Position numbers and translations under genes: made by a program. The notes beneath the pieces were generated by a model. The model was not told the origin of the DNA, made no database searches, and saw nothing but the letters and a program-made list of their open reading frames with translations. A stretch of DNA of 64,000 nucleotides. Origin: Cryobacterium psychrophilum. Lineage in GTDB: Bacteria; Actinomycetota; Actinomycetes; Actinomycetales; Microbacteriaceae. Positions 1 to 11,608 of the stretch are shown one piece after another (position 1 is the stretch's first letter; every line of letters starts with the position of its first letter). The stretch covers positions 2,604,001 through 2,668,000 of the forward strand of contig NZ_SODI01000001.1 in assembly GCF_004365915.1 (NCBI RefSeq), in the 5' to 3' direction.

Positions 1-2
1 AG

Positions 3-1541
3 GTGTTTCTGCCGTCCGGGCCGCAGCGTGACGCCAGCGCGGAATCGATCCTGCTCGGTTTCATCGACGCGGCGTCGAGTCCGGAGAACAACTACGCCAT
101 TGCGCGCGAATTCCTCACCCCAAGCTTCAGCGCGGACTGGGACCCGACGGCCGGCGTCATCGTGGACGACGGCATCGGACGCGTCGTCACCGCCCGGGAC
201 GAGCAGACGATCCAGGTCATGGTGACACCGATCGCGGAGGTGAGCGCGACGGGCGAATACCGTGAATCGGATTCGACGCCCGTGCCGCTCGGCTACCAAT
301 TCGTGCAGGTCGACGGGCAGTGGCGAATCCAGGCCGCCCCCAACGGAACGGTGATCGACGAGAACACGTTCAACGACGTCTTCAGCGCATCCGCCCTCTA
401 TTTCTTCGACCCCGGCTTCGACATGCTCGTGCCCGACCTGCGCTGGTTCCCTCGCGGGGCATCCGCTCCGACCAAGATCGTCAACGCCGTGCTGAGCGGC
501 CCGAGCTCCTGGCTCGTTGGAGCCGTCGCCACGGCATTCCCGGACGGGACGAAGCTCACCGCCGATGCCGTGCGGGTCGTGAGACGCAACGCCATGGTCG
601 ACCTCAACAGCGAGGCGCTCAACGCGGACCGCATCACCCTTGAGCGGATGAAGGCGCAGCTCACGGCGAGCCTGCCGTCGGGGATGAGCGTGAAGGTCAC
701 GATCGACCAGAACCCGCAAGACATTGCCGATCTCGGTCCCGCCGTGAATCCGCGCGTGGACGCGCGGGCGTTGATTTTGCGGGAGGGAGACTTCGGGTTT
801 CTTGCCGCCAGCGGACAGGCCGTGACCCCGGTGGACGGTGTCTCCGATGCCATCGTGGGACTCGCCCCCACGGCGGTATCCCTCGCGGCCGGCCAACAAG
901 CTGCCGTGGCCCTCGCGGAGGGCGGAGTCTGGCGGGTGAGAGCCGGCAACGATCCCGAGCTGGTCGACTCGCGTGCCGGGCTGATTGCGCCGTCGATTGA
1001 CAACGACGGGTACACTTGGTCGGTGCCGATGAACCAACCGAACGACATTGTCGTGACGGGCATGGACTCCGCGGCGGTGAGTGTTGCCTCACCCTGGCCG
1101 GAGGCCACGACGATCCAGGCCATGAAGGTTGCCCGCGACGGTACCCGCATCGTGGTGGCGTACACGATCGGCGCCGAGCCCCGACTGGCCGTTGTGGGGA
1201 TTCTTCGCAAGGATGGTTTGCCGATCGGCCTCACCGCCCCACTGCAGCTCATGGCGGATTCAACCCCTGCCCTCGATGTGGCCTGGGTTGATGAGTTGAC
1301 GGTGGCCTCGCTCAGTACCCTGGCAACCGGGGCCAAACAGATCTCCGCCCGCGAGCTCGGAGGCGCGAGCCTCGTGCTTGAGTCGCCCCCTGACGCCGTG
1401 GCGCTCGCCGGAAGCAACTCGTTGCGCGACCTCCGGGCGATCACGTCATCCGGAGGGCTGCACGTGCAGCGTGGCGTTGGTTGGCAGAAACGCCTCGACG
1501 GGGTGACCGTGCTCGCCACCCAGCAGGGCATCGACAAGTAG
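3..1541 (+). CDS. lpqB: LpqB family lipoprotein, 5' end outside the window
   Basis: LpqB is an envelope lipoprotein that in mycobacteria is linked to the MtrAB two-component system and is usually encoded just downstream of mtrB. The frame is open from the first bases, and the signal peptide with its lipobox is missing, so this is a 5'-truncated copy (512 residues seen; the family is usually about 550-600). The early conserved FLPSGP stretch, a GerMN-like domain around residues 155-265, and a C-terminal beta-propeller-like region of short Gly/Asp-rich repeats support the call. The next genes are comF, hpf and secA, the order found in mycobacteria. The GTG at position 3 is very unlikely to be the true start, because conserved sequence normally precedes FLPSGP. 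Confidence 0.88.
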   Translation: MFLPSGPQRDASAESILLGFIDAASSPENNYAIAREFLTPSFSADWDPTAGVIVDDGIGRVVTARDEQTIQVMVTPIAEVSATGEYRESDSTPVPLGYQFVQVDGQWRIQAAPNGTVIDENTFNDVFSASALYFFDPGFDMLVPDLRWFPRGASAPTKIVNAVLSGPSSWLVGAVATAFPDGTKLTADAVRVVRRNAMVDLNSEALNADRITLERMKAQLTASLPSGMSVKVTIDQNPQDIADLGPAVNPRVDARALILREGDFGFLAASGQAVTPVDGVSDAIVGLAPTAVSLAAGQQAAVALAEGGVWRVRAGNDPELVDSRAGLIAPSIDNDGYTWSVPMNQPNDIVVTGMDSAAVSVASPWPEATTIQAMKVARDGTRIVVAYTIGAEPRLAVVGILRKDGLPIGLTAPLQLMADSTPALDVAWVDELTVASLSTLATGAKQISARELGGASLVLESPPDAVALAGSNSLRDLRAITSSGGLHVQRGVGWQKRLDGVTVLATQQGIDK

Positions 1542-1613
1542 CCGGTCCTCCCCAGCTTCCGGCTGTGCACCGTGGCCGGCGCGGCCGTCACTGTCGCGGA
1601 GTCGCGCGGCAGT

Positions 1614-2321
1614 ATGGGTGGCATGCATGGCAAGGCGCTGTTTGCAGGACTGCCCGCGGCGCTTCTTGACGCCTGGGCCGTTGTCATGCCCACGGAATGT
1701 GTCGGGTGCCATGCCGCCGATCGGGCGCTGTGCCCCGCGTGCCGGCAGGGCCTCCGTCCCGAGGTGCACGAGGCGAGGCGCGAGGGAGTTCCGGTGTGGT
1801 GCGGCCTCGACTATTCCGGTGTGGCGCGGCACGTGATCGGGGCTTTCAAAGACGGCGGCAGAACGGATGCCGCGGGTGCGCTCGCCATGCCCCTCCGGTT
1901 GGCCGTGACGGCCGCCCTCGGAGTCGCGACCCCGGCTTCGGCGCGGCGGGGAGTGCGCCTCGTGGTGATTCCATCGTCCACGGCGGCATGGCGGGCCAGG
2001 GGATTCCATCCCGTCGAGCTGATCCTGAAACGCGCGGGACTGACGGCCACGACGGCTCTTCGAACGGTCGCACCGGTTGCGGACCAGGTCGGCCTCGGAC
2101 GCGAGGAGCGCACCGTGAATCGTCGGGGATCTCTTCGGGCCGTGCGACGGCTCGACGGGTTCGCGTGCGTCGTGGTTGATGACATTCTCACGACCGGCGC
2201 GACCCTCCTCGAGGCGCGGCGCGCCATCAGTGAAGCGGGCGGACACGTCGTCGGGATGGCTGCACTGGCGGAAAGACGGCGACTCCATCCGGTAACCGAG
2301 CCGTCACTGAAATCTCATTGA
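1614..2321 (+). CDS. comF: ComF family amidophosphoribosyltransferase-like protein
   Basis: This is a phosphoribosyltransferase-fold protein of the ComF type, whose family members are linked to DNA uptake or to unknown nucleotide chemistry. It has an N-terminal zinc-ribbon-like pair (CVGC and CPAC, about 20 residues apart) and a C-terminal PRPP-binding loop (VVVDDILTTGAT). About 235 residues, normal for the family. The start is uncertain: ATG 1614 is used here, ATG 1623 is 9 nt further on, and GTG 1572 would add 14 residues, but none has a convincing ribosome binding site. It lies 72 nt after lpqB and before hpf, as in mycobacteria, so a role in competence specifically is an extrapolation. 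Confidence 0.85.
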   Translation: MGGMHGKALFAGLPAALLDAWAVVMPTECVGCHAADRALCPACRQGLRPEVHEARREGVPVWCGLDYSGVARHVIGAFKDGGRTDAAGALAMPLRLAVTAALGVATPASARRGVRLVVIPSSTAAWRARGFHPVELILKRAGLTATTALRTVAPVADQVGLGREERTVNRRGSLRAVRRLDGFACVVVDDILTTGATLLEARRAISEAGGHVVGMAALAERRRLHPVTEPSLKSH

Positions 2322-2421
2322 CAAAAGCTGTGACATATTCAGTCCACCCGGCTACGGTTAGGAACACAGGCGCGCAATGATCGCCCATACACAGGGCGAT
2401 CCGCCAGATCAGGAGGTCGTC

Positions 2422-3144
2422 ATGGAAACTAACATTGTCGGACGAAACCTAGGGATCACTGATCGCTTTCGGGAATACGCGACGGAAAAGGCCGAGAAGA
2501 TTGCCGGTCTTGCCGATAAGGCGCTCGCTCTCGAGATCAAGGTAAGTCGTCACCACGAGAAGAATGGTGCCGCGGCTGGAAAAGATCGGGTCGAGCTGAC
2601 CCTGATCGGCAAGGGTCCTCTGGTTCGCGCAGAAGCGGACGGGGCAGACAAGTACGCGGCATTCGACATTGCATTGGGGCGTTTGCTCGAACGAGTTCGT
2701 CGTGCAAAGGACCGCAAGAAGGTACACCGTGGCGGGGCGCACCGGCCCACGTCCCTGCAGGAGGCCGCATCCGTTGCCTTCAGCGTGATCGACATCGTTC
2801 CGGCCTCCAGCGAGAGCCTTGATCGTGTTCGTACCGGTGCAGTTCCGATCGTGTCCCCGGATAGCGTCGATGGCGACGCAAGTGCCGAGGCCGAAGAGGA
2901 CGAGGCCTACTGCCCCGTCGTCATCCGCCGCAAGGTTTTCGCTGCGGCACCCATGACGGTCGACGATGCCCTCTACTTCATGGAACTCGTTGGGCACGAT
3001 TTCTACCTGTTCCAGGACTCGGAGACTCACCGACCGAGCGTGGTCTACCGCCGCAAGGGGTGGGACTATGGCGTCATCGAGCTGGATGATTCCGCAGCGG
3101 AGTTGCGAGAGGCCCCGGCTGAGGCCGGCGTTCGGTCCAACTGA
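2422..3144 (+). CDS. hpf: Ribosome hibernation-promoting factor, long form
   Basis: Long HPF proteins bind the 30S decoding region in stationary phase or stress and pair ribosomes into inactive 100S dimers. The N-terminal S30AE/YfiA domain covers about residues 1-105 (starting METNIVGRN), then an acidic linker, then the C-terminal dimerisation domain (about 165-230), which contains CPVVIRRK and the FYLF...VVYRRKGWDYG pattern. Total 240 residues, typical of the long form. The start is fixed by a perfect AGGAGG at 2411-2416, 5 nt before ATG 2422; an in-frame ATG at 2377 has no such signal. It is followed by secA. Confidence 0.95.
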   Translation: METNIVGRNLGITDRFREYATEKAEKIAGLADKALALEIKVSRHHEKNGAAAGKDRVELTLIGKGPLVRAEADGADKYAAFDIALGRLLERVRRAKDRKKVHRGGAHRPTSLQEAASVAFSVIDIVPASSESLDRVRTGAVPIVSPDSVDGDASAEAEEDEAYCPVVIRRKVFAAAPMTVDDALYFMELVGHDFYLFQDSETHRPSVVYRRKGWDYGVIELDDSAAELREAPAEAGVRSN

Positions 3145-3158
3145 CCACCTGGCATTGC

Positions 3159-3239
3159 TATAGTTGCCGGTTAGGTCGGTGCTCCGGCGCCGACCAGACG
3201 ACAGGTGTCGGCTGCGCGGTGTGAAAACACGGCGCAGCC
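3159..3239 (+). promoter_or_regulatory. Candidate secA promoter box and leader hairpin
   Basis: A good -10 hexamer, TATAGT, lies at 3159-3164. The leader that would follow contains a strong hairpin at 3210-3239: arms GGCTGCGC and GCGCAGCC, one G-G mismatch, an inner 4-bp GTGT/ACAC stem, and a GAAA tetraloop. It ends 30 nt before the secA start and 19 nt before its GGAG (3259-3262). There is no U-tract, so it is a weak candidate terminator for hpf. A structured secA leader is more likely, but that is inference. Confidence 0.5.
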
Positions 3240-3269
3240 ACATGCCGTGACGACTACTGGAGTGCATTC

Positions 3270-6077
<2,808 letters not shown>

Positions 6078-6108
6078 CCGCCGGACCGTTCGACCCGAAC
6101 GCTCCTGA

Positions 6109-6156
6109 ACACTCGTCGCCTCCCTTCCGCCACTGCGGGACGGGGGTGACGAGTGT
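6109..6156 (+). terminator. Likely terminator after secA
   Basis: An inverted repeat 32 nt after the secA stop has a perfect 9-bp outer stem (ACACTCGTC at 6109-6117, GACGAGTGT at 6148-6156) and further imperfect G/C pairing inside. There is no clear T-tract. It separates secA from the convergent Rv3235-family gene and could serve both. Confidence 0.5.
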
Positions 6157-6206
6157 CTGTGCGGCGTCGCCCATACGGCTTCGGAACGGCGGGTACGCAG
6201 CTCATG

Positions 6207-6304
6207 GGTCGCCGTCAATGGGTCGTCGTTAATTGACCGCGGTCAATGGGCCGCGGTTAATCGGCCGCGGTTAATCGGCCGCGGTTAATCGGCCGCGGTT
6301 AATC
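6207..6304. repeat. 14-bp tandem repeat, seven copies
   Basis: Seven head-to-tail 14-bp units run without a gap from 6207 to 6304. The last four (6249-6304) are identical, GGCCGCGGTTAATC; the first three differ at 2-5 positions each. The array begins about 50 nt beyond the secA terminator and ends 3 nt from the stop codon of the Rv3235-family gene. The gradient from diverged to perfect copies suggests recent expansion by slippage at the 6304 end. Confidence 0.9.
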
Positions 6305-6307
6305 GGC

Positions 6308-6724
6308 TCAGAGCACGTTGATGGCACTCGCTCGCCACCGGGTGCCAACCGTCTCGAGTCTGAGGGCGACACACTGCACGCGGGCCTTGCCGTGAACCAT
6401 CACAACGGCCTCAATGACACCGGGGCGGGGCTCGTAGATATGCACGCGACCAATGGAGATGGTGGGCCGTTGGGGTATGCGGCCGGTAACCGCGCGGGCC
6501 CTCGCGGATAACACGACTCGTCGGAGCAGGTGTTTGTACACATCGTCGCTGACCCATCGCGCGAGCTGGTCGAGTTCACGGGCGCCAGCGAGTACCTCCA
6601 TCACCCCGCGGGTCAGATTGATGAGCAGTGGCTCGGGGTCGGGCAGGACAGTGCCCGGAACGGACGCTCGCGGGGAAGCCTGCTCGGGGAAGGAATCGGG
6701 TGCTGGCTCTGGATACAGGCTCAT
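6308..6724 (-). CDS. Rv3235 family protein
   Basis: A 138-residue protein of the Rv3235 family, which in many actinobacteria lies just beyond secA; its function is not known to me. Residues 1-35 are Pro/Ser-rich. The rest matches the family pattern: a VMEVLAGARELDQLARWVS helix, a KHLLRRV segment, then a beta-rich half (IGRVHIYEPRPGVIEAVV, ending RWRASAINVL). No signal peptide or membrane segment. It converges on secA, with the 14-bp repeat array in between. GGAG sits 5 nt before ATG 6724. Confidence 0.75.
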   Translation of the reverse strand: MSLYPEPAPDSFPEQASPRASVPGTVLPDPEPLLINLTRGVMEVLAGARELDQLARWVSDDVYKHLLRRVVLSARARAVTGRIPQRPTISIGRVHIYEPRPGVIEAVVMVHGKARVQCVALRLETVGTRWRASAINVL

Positions 6725-6814
6725 GACTACTCCGCTGTCGGTCTGGTGCCCGGGGTGTCTCCGTGGCGATCACTCAATCAGTCGGAGCTCACGCTGTCCA
6801 GCGTTTTTAACCCC

Positions 6815-6823
6815 TGTGGATAA
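6815..6823 (-). other. DnaA-box-like 9-mer
   Basis: TGTGGATAA on the plus strand, which is TTATCCACA on the minus strand, a perfect match to the classical DnaA box. It lies between the divergent Rv3235-family gene and the gene at 6861. A second identical site is at 7885-7893. Whether DnaA binds is unknown. Confidence 0.4.
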
Positions 6824-6848
6824 CCCCACGACGCCTTGAGCAGCGGGC

Positions 6849-6854
6849 TAGGTT
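6849..6854 (+). promoter_or_regulatory. -10 box of a probable leaderless transcript
   Basis: TAGGTT is followed after 6 nt by GTG 6861, with no ribosome binding site in between. Transcription would start at or within a base or two of the start codon. One of a set of such sites in this window. Confidence 0.55.
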
Positions 6855-6860
6855 CGTCGT

Positions 6861-7505
6861 GTGCGCTGGGACAACCTATTTGACGATCTTGAGGGTCAAC
6901 TCGAACGCGAGCTGACCGCGGAGGAGAGTGACCTGCGCGCGGAAGAAGAACGGCATCGCCTCGGACGCCTCACGTTGCGGTCGCGACTCATGGTCCTCAG
7001 CCTCGGTCCGGCGGGCCCCGCGGCGATTCGCGTCGTGCTGGCAACGGGAAACACCGTCGTCGTGCGGGCAACAACCTTCGGTCGGGATTGGTTTGCCGCT
7101 GACCTCTTCACCGCAGACCTCTCGGACGTGGAACGCCCCACCGGGTTGCACGCCGACCGCGCGCGGCGTACAGCGCAGTGCGTGGTGCCGCTGGCGAGCA
7201 TCGCCGGGCTCGCACTCACCGCCGACCAGGTGGACCGCTCTCTGGGTCCTGAGATTGAATCGCCATCCGCAGCGCGCTTGTCCGACCGTATCGGCCTCTC
7301 CTTCGTTCTGCGGGACCTGTGTCGTCGCCGAGCCGGCATTGAGCTGCACACGCGGACAGGCCTGCTCACCGGCACAATTGACCGGGTGGGCCGCGATCAT
7401 CTCGACCTGGCCGTTCATCCTCCGGGGACCCTGCGCCGCACGCCCGCTGTGGAGCACTACCGCGTCGTCCCCCTCGAACAGGTGGCCTTCATCAAGCTGA
7501 CCTGA
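6861..7505 (+). CDS. Conserved actinobacterial protein of unknown function
   Basis: A 214-residue soluble protein. The first 35 residues form a charged amphipathic helix (DNLFDDLEGQLERELTAEE); the rest is mostly beta-strand with alternating hydrophobic residues. Two similar segments, about 45-75 (VVLATGNTVVVRATTFGRDW) and 165-205 (ELHTRTGLLTGTIDRVGRDHLDLAV), have the rhythm of Sm-like small barrels, but no named family can be assigned. GTG 6861 is chosen because the -10 box at 6849-6854 fits a leaderless start there. It converges with the HTH gene at 7529. Confidence 0.7.
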   Translation: MRWDNLFDDLEGQLERELTAEESDLRAEEERHRLGRLTLRSRLMVLSLGPAGPAAIRVVLATGNTVVVRATTFGRDWFAADLFTADLSDVERPTGLHADRARRTAQCVVPLASIAGLALTADQVDRSLGPEIESPSAARLSDRIGLSFVLRDLCRRRAGIELHTRTGLLTGTIDRVGRDHLDLAVHPPGTLRRTPAVEHYRVVPLEQVAFIKLT

Positions 7506-7528
7506 GCGCCCCCGATGATCGCAGCGGA

Positions 7529-7834
7529 CTATCTCGGAGAGTCGCTGGGGTGGGACCGTGGGCGCATGACGCGACCTCCAGAGATCTCCGGAATGTTGCC
7601 GAAATCAGACTGTTCCCACAGCGAGAGCCGCCGTGCCTCTTCGTACTTTGCCTCGATATACGACTCGAGTATGACGCGCTCGACCCGCCAGAGGTGCGAC
7701 GAACCGATGCGAATGGCCGGTAGTTCGTTGCTTCGCACGAGTTCAAGGGCCTCGGCGGGCGTGATGGCAAGGATCTCGGCGGTATCCGACAGAGTGAGAA
7801 AACGCCCCAGTGCGGCTGCGTCTGAATCGTCCAT
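7529..7834 (-). CDS. Small helix-turn-helix (excisionase/MerR-like) protein
   Basis: A 101-residue protein with one DNA-binding domain of the helix-turn-helix 17/excisionase type: FLTLSDTAEILAITPAEALELV, then the wing-like ELPAIRIGSSHLWRV (residues 12-51). A basic tail follows. Such proteins are often regulators unrelated to excision, and no integrase is nearby. The frame stays open far upstream (to 8122), but ATG 7834 is preferred: GATAAT on this strand ends 6 nt before it, and the upstream part would translate the GGCACA repeat of the opposite gene into Val-Pro repeats. Confidence 0.75.
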   Translation of the reverse strand: MDDSDAAALGRFLTLSDTAEILAITPAEALELVRSNELPAIRIGSSHLWRVERVILESYIEAKYEEARRLSLWEQSDFGNIPEISGGRVMRPRSHPSDSPR

Positions 7835-7840
7835 GCGTCG

Positions 7841-7846
7841 ATTATC
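7841..7846 (-). promoter_or_regulatory. -10 box of a probable leaderless transcript (HTH gene)
   Basis: GATAAT on the minus strand, 6 nt before ATG 7834, no ribosome binding site between. It fixes the start of the HTH gene. Confidence 0.5.
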
Positions 7847-7884
7847 CGTCAAACCGGTAAATTTGGGTGGGAATGAATCTGCCC

Positions 7885-7893
7885 TGTGGATAA
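7885..7893 (-). other. Second DnaA-box-like 9-mer
   Basis: Another perfect TTATCCACA (minus strand), in the divergent region between the HTH gene and the SAF-domain gene, 1,070 bp from the first. Both lie upstream of plus-strand genes, at 38 and 66 nt from their starts, so a regulatory role is as likely as a replication role. Confidence 0.4.
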
Positions 7894-7958
7894 CTCTCCC
7901 GCTGGCCCCAAACCCGGGCACCATAGAGCGAGCCGGCAGGCGGTGACAAGGAGTGAGG

Positions 7959-8708
<750 letters not shown>

Positions 8709-8710
8709 CC

Positions 8711-9961
8711 ATGGCCGGGCTCGTGCTTGTGCTCGACCGGCACACCGAAGACCGACTGTTTGCGGATATCGTGGAGCACGGTCACTCGGTCCTCGCCCAG
8801 GTGCGAACGGTCACCGAATTCGTGCTCGCCCTGCCGCAGCTGCGCCCGGATGTCGCGGTTGTGGGGGCCAGACGCGAGTCCCTGACCGGCGAACTGATCG
8901 CAGCGTGTGACGCGCGTGGCATCCGGGTGATTGCGCTCGCCGCCTCCGACCGGGATCGCCGCTACGCGGCCACCCTCGGGCTGCTTGAGGTTCTCGATGC
9001 CGCGGTGGGCTGGCCGGAGATCGATGCGCTCGTACATGCCGGGGTCGTGGTGCCGCTGCGGGTCGGCGACCGTGGACGTTCGGTTGGCGCTCCGCGGTCC
9101 GGCCTCGTGGTGGCGGTGTGGGGTCCCACAGGAGCCCCGGGGCGCACGACCCTGGCGATCAATATCGCGGCGGAGATCGCAGCGGCGGGGCACACCGTGG
9201 TGCTCGCTGACGCAGACACCTACAGCGGGTCGGTCGCGGCAAGCCTGGGGATGCTCGACGAGGCGCCGGGATTCGCGGCGGCCTGTCGCCTGGCGGGATC
9301 GGACAGCCTGACCCAAAACGAATTCGAACGCATCGCGCAGCGCTACAATTCGCCTCAAGGTGCCTTCTGGGTGCTCACCGGCATCGGTCGGCCCTCGCGA
9401 TGGCCGGAGTTGTCGTCGGAACGCGTGACTCGAACGATCGAGGCGCTGCGGCATTGGGCGGACTACGTCGTCATTGACACTGGGTTCAACCTGGAGAGCG
9501 ACGAGGAACTCTCAAGCGACATGTTCGCGCCGAGGCGCAACGCCGCAACGGTGACGGCGTTGCGCGCCGCAGACCACGTGGTGGCGTGCGGGCTCGCCGA
9601 TCCGGTGGGCATGGCGCGTTTTCTGCGCGCCTGGAGTGACCTGACCGACGTGATCAGCGACACCGCGGTGAGCGTCGTGATGAATAGGGTGCGGTCGAGC
9701 GCCGTGGGTCTCGACCCGGCGGGGCAGGTCATCGGGGCACTGCGTCGCTTTGGCGCTATCGAGGCGCCTGTGCTGGTGCCGAATGACCAGCCCTCGCTCG
9801 ACGTCGCTGTGCTGACGGGGCGCACGTTGCGCGATGCCGCGCCGAAATCGCTCGCGCGGGCGAGCATCCGTCGCTTCGTGCTTGCGAAACTCGTGAGCGC
9901 CCCGGCAACGGCCGCGCCGCGCCGGACTCGGCGGCGGCGCCGTGCCCTCGCTCCGCAATAG
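8711..9961 (+). CDS. CpaE/TadZ-like MinD-superfamily ATPase
   Basis: A 416-residue protein with a receiver-like N-terminal domain (about 1-115) and a MinD/ParA-type P-loop domain (about 130-390). The nucleotide loop reads GPTGAPGRTT, so the signature lysine near the loop start (KGGxGKT) is absent, as is common in CpaE/TadZ proteins. Other ATPase motifs are VVLADADTYSGSVA and VVIDTGFNLE. CpaE/TadZ proteins position the Flp pilus machine at a pole. The ATG at 8711 follows the SAF gene by 2 nt, so the two are surely co-transcribed. The C-terminus is Arg-rich. Confidence 0.7.
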   Translation: MAGLVLVLDRHTEDRLFADIVEHGHSVLAQVRTVTEFVLALPQLRPDVAVVGARRESLTGELIAACDARGIRVIALAASDRDRRYAATLGLLEVLDAAVGWPEIDALVHAGVVVPLRVGDRGRSVGAPRSGLVVAVWGPTGAPGRTTLAINIAAEIAAAGHTVVLADADTYSGSVAASLGMLDEAPGFAAACRLAGSDSLTQNEFERIAQRYNSPQGAFWVLTGIGRPSRWPELSSERVTRTIEALRHWADYVVIDTGFNLESDEELSSDMFAPRRNAATVTALRAADHVVACGLADPVGMARFLRAWSDLTDVISDTAVSVVMNRVRSSAVGLDPAGQVIGALRRFGAIEAPVLVPNDQPSLDVAVLTGRTLRDAAPKSLARASIRRFVLAKLVSAPATAAPRRTRRRRRALAPQ

Positions 9962-9976
9962 GGCCAGCGGCGCCGG

Positions 9977-11608
9977 TCAGTCCTGGAGGGGGATGACCTC
10001 GAGCCGGCCGCCTTTCCCTGCCACGACGAGAACGCGCGCGGCGGTGATGGGCCCGAAAATGCGGGCGAGTTCTTCAGCCGTGGGGGCAGCGGCATCGTGG
10101 GCGGGAACATCCGCTCGTCGCAACAGCGTCACGGTCGCACCCGTCGCGTCGACAAGGGCGCGCACGAGAGGTTGCGGATCGGTGCCGGCCACGAGAACGA
10201 TGCGTTGGATCCGGCGTGGGGGGCGCGCAGGAACAAGGGCGCGGTCGCGTCGCCAGATGGCGAAGTGATACCCGGCCACCAGGCCGGTGGCGACGAGGAG
10301 TCCGAGCGGTGCCCGTACCCGGGTGAGCAGGTCTGTTGCGTTCGGGTCGCCGAGCGCCGACTCGAACAGGCGATAGCCGATGACGAGTAGGGTGACGATG
10401 GCCGCGATCGCGCTCAGCCCGAAGACGAGCACCAGGTAGAGGCGCCGTCCGGCGCTGGCCGCCTCCGCGGGGTCGACGGGCGCGGCCGGTTTCCACGCGA
10501 GCCACCACGCCGGGCCGCTCACGACGAGTGCGCTCAATCCTCCGAGCAACAGGGTGCGCGCGTCGGAGCCGACGAACGACGGAGCAAGCGTGGCGAGCAG
10601 GGCAGTGACGATCACTCCCACCCCTGATGCGGCACCGATCAGGCCCACCGCAGCGGTCACAATGCGCGTTGCCAGCACGACGGCCGCAGAGCGGAGCGCG
10701 GCCTGGCGCTGGTGATATGCCCAGACGAGCGCTCCGATGGCGGCGGCGGCCAGGGCGAATCCCAGCGTTTCGATCATCTGTTGCACGGACTCGGTGCGGT
10801 CAAACGTGAGGCGCAGCACCCGGTACAGCACGGTCCCCGCGCCGGCGAGGGTGAACGCCACGGACACCGCGATGCCCACGACGATGAGGGCCACTGTGGC
10901 GAGGCCACCGCGCAGTCCGCGGGCGTCGTCACGGAACCAGTGCAACCACCACACGACGGCGCCGCCCAGGGACCAGAGCAGCGCCTGCAGGGTGAGCCGC
11001 CACCAGGGGTCGCCGATGGTGACCGCGGCCGCGAGGCCGCCCAGCGCAGTATCGATGAGCGACGAGAGCGCGGTGAGGGCGCCACCGGCGAACAGGAGCA
11101 GGCCGAACACCGCGCCGAGAACGGGCGCGACACTGCGCAAACGGGTGGGTGCCTTGTCGGCGTGCCGCGACATCCGCCGGTGCCATACCCACACGCCGGC
11201 CCACACCAGACCGGTAGCGAAGGCGTTTGGTTGCCAATCGGAGCGCACGAGCGCTGCGGCCGTGACGAGCAGGGCGGAGGAGAAGACGATGAGTGAGACC
11301 GTGGACATCAGCGCCACGTAGAGGCCCCAGGCGACGGATGCCCGCTCCGCGTTACCGAGGCGGCGCCACTGCACCCACCACAGAACCGCGGCCAGGGGGC
11401 CGGCGATGAGCGTGAACGCCAGTGCGCGCGCGAGACCGGGCACATCGTTGGAGACGAGAAGGTCACTGCGGTCGAGGAGCCGGTTGAGCAGCCCGGCGAG
11501 GCCGATCGCGGCGATGATCACGAGCGCAAACAGGAGGGTGAAAACGACAACGCGGCGGGCAGTGGGCTGAGTGGTCGTTTCGGCCGACGAGTCGGCTTCG
11601 GCGCTCAT
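9977..11608 (-). CDS. DUF5671-type polytopic membrane protein
   Basis: A 543-residue protein with about a dozen hydrophobic segments in repeated pairs, each pair followed by a conserved WW.(Q/H)W(R) motif (for example AAVLWWVQWRR, GAVVWWLHWFRDD, GPAWWLAWKP). This repeat pattern is typical of DUF5671, a family without known function. The last 90 residues are a soluble tail (about residues 455-543) that ends in EVIPLQD. Start ATG 11608 overlaps the stop of the upstream gene by 4 nt (ATGA), indicating translational coupling. Confidence 0.7.
   Translation of the reverse strand: MSAEADSSAETTTQPTARRVVVFTLLFALVIIAAIGLAGLLNRLLDRSDLLVSNDVPGLARALAFTLIAGPLAAVLWWVQWRRLGNAERASVAWGLYVALMSTVSLIVFSSALLVTAAALVRSDWQPNAFATGLVWAGVWVWHRRMSRHADKAPTRLRSVAPVLGAVFGLLLFAGGALTALSSLIDTALGGLAAAVTIGDPWWRLTLQALLWSLGGAVVWWLHWFRDDARGLRGGLATVALIVVGIAVSVAFTLAGAGTVLYRVLRLTFDRTESVQQMIETLGFALAAAAIGALVWAYHQRQAALRSAAVVLATRIVTAAVGLIGAASGVGVIVTALLATLAPSFVGSDARTLLLGGLSALVVSGPAWWLAWKPAAPVDPAEAASAGRRLYLVLVFGLSAIAAIVTLLVIGYRLFESALGDPNATDLLTRVRAPLGLLVATGLVAGYHFAIWRRDRALVPARPPRRIQRIVLVAGTDPQPLVRALVDATGATVTLLRRADVPAHDAAAPTAEELARIFGPITAARVLVVAGKGGRLEVIPLQD

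Noticed and set aside
16..1541. GTG 3 as the real lpqB start
   Set aside because: The lipoprotein signal peptide and conserved N-terminal region are missing, so the gene must begin before the window.
2318..2358. Classical promoter (TTGACA with TACGGT) before hpf
   Set aside because: The boxes are 29 nt apart, too far for a normal promoter, and no other good pair was found.
6207..6304. CRISPR array
   Set aside because: Units are joined directly with no spacers, and no cas gene is found in the window.
7529..7834. Excisionase of a phage or integrative element
   Set aside because: No integrase, attachment site or phage gene nearby; such small HTH proteins are often ordinary regulators.
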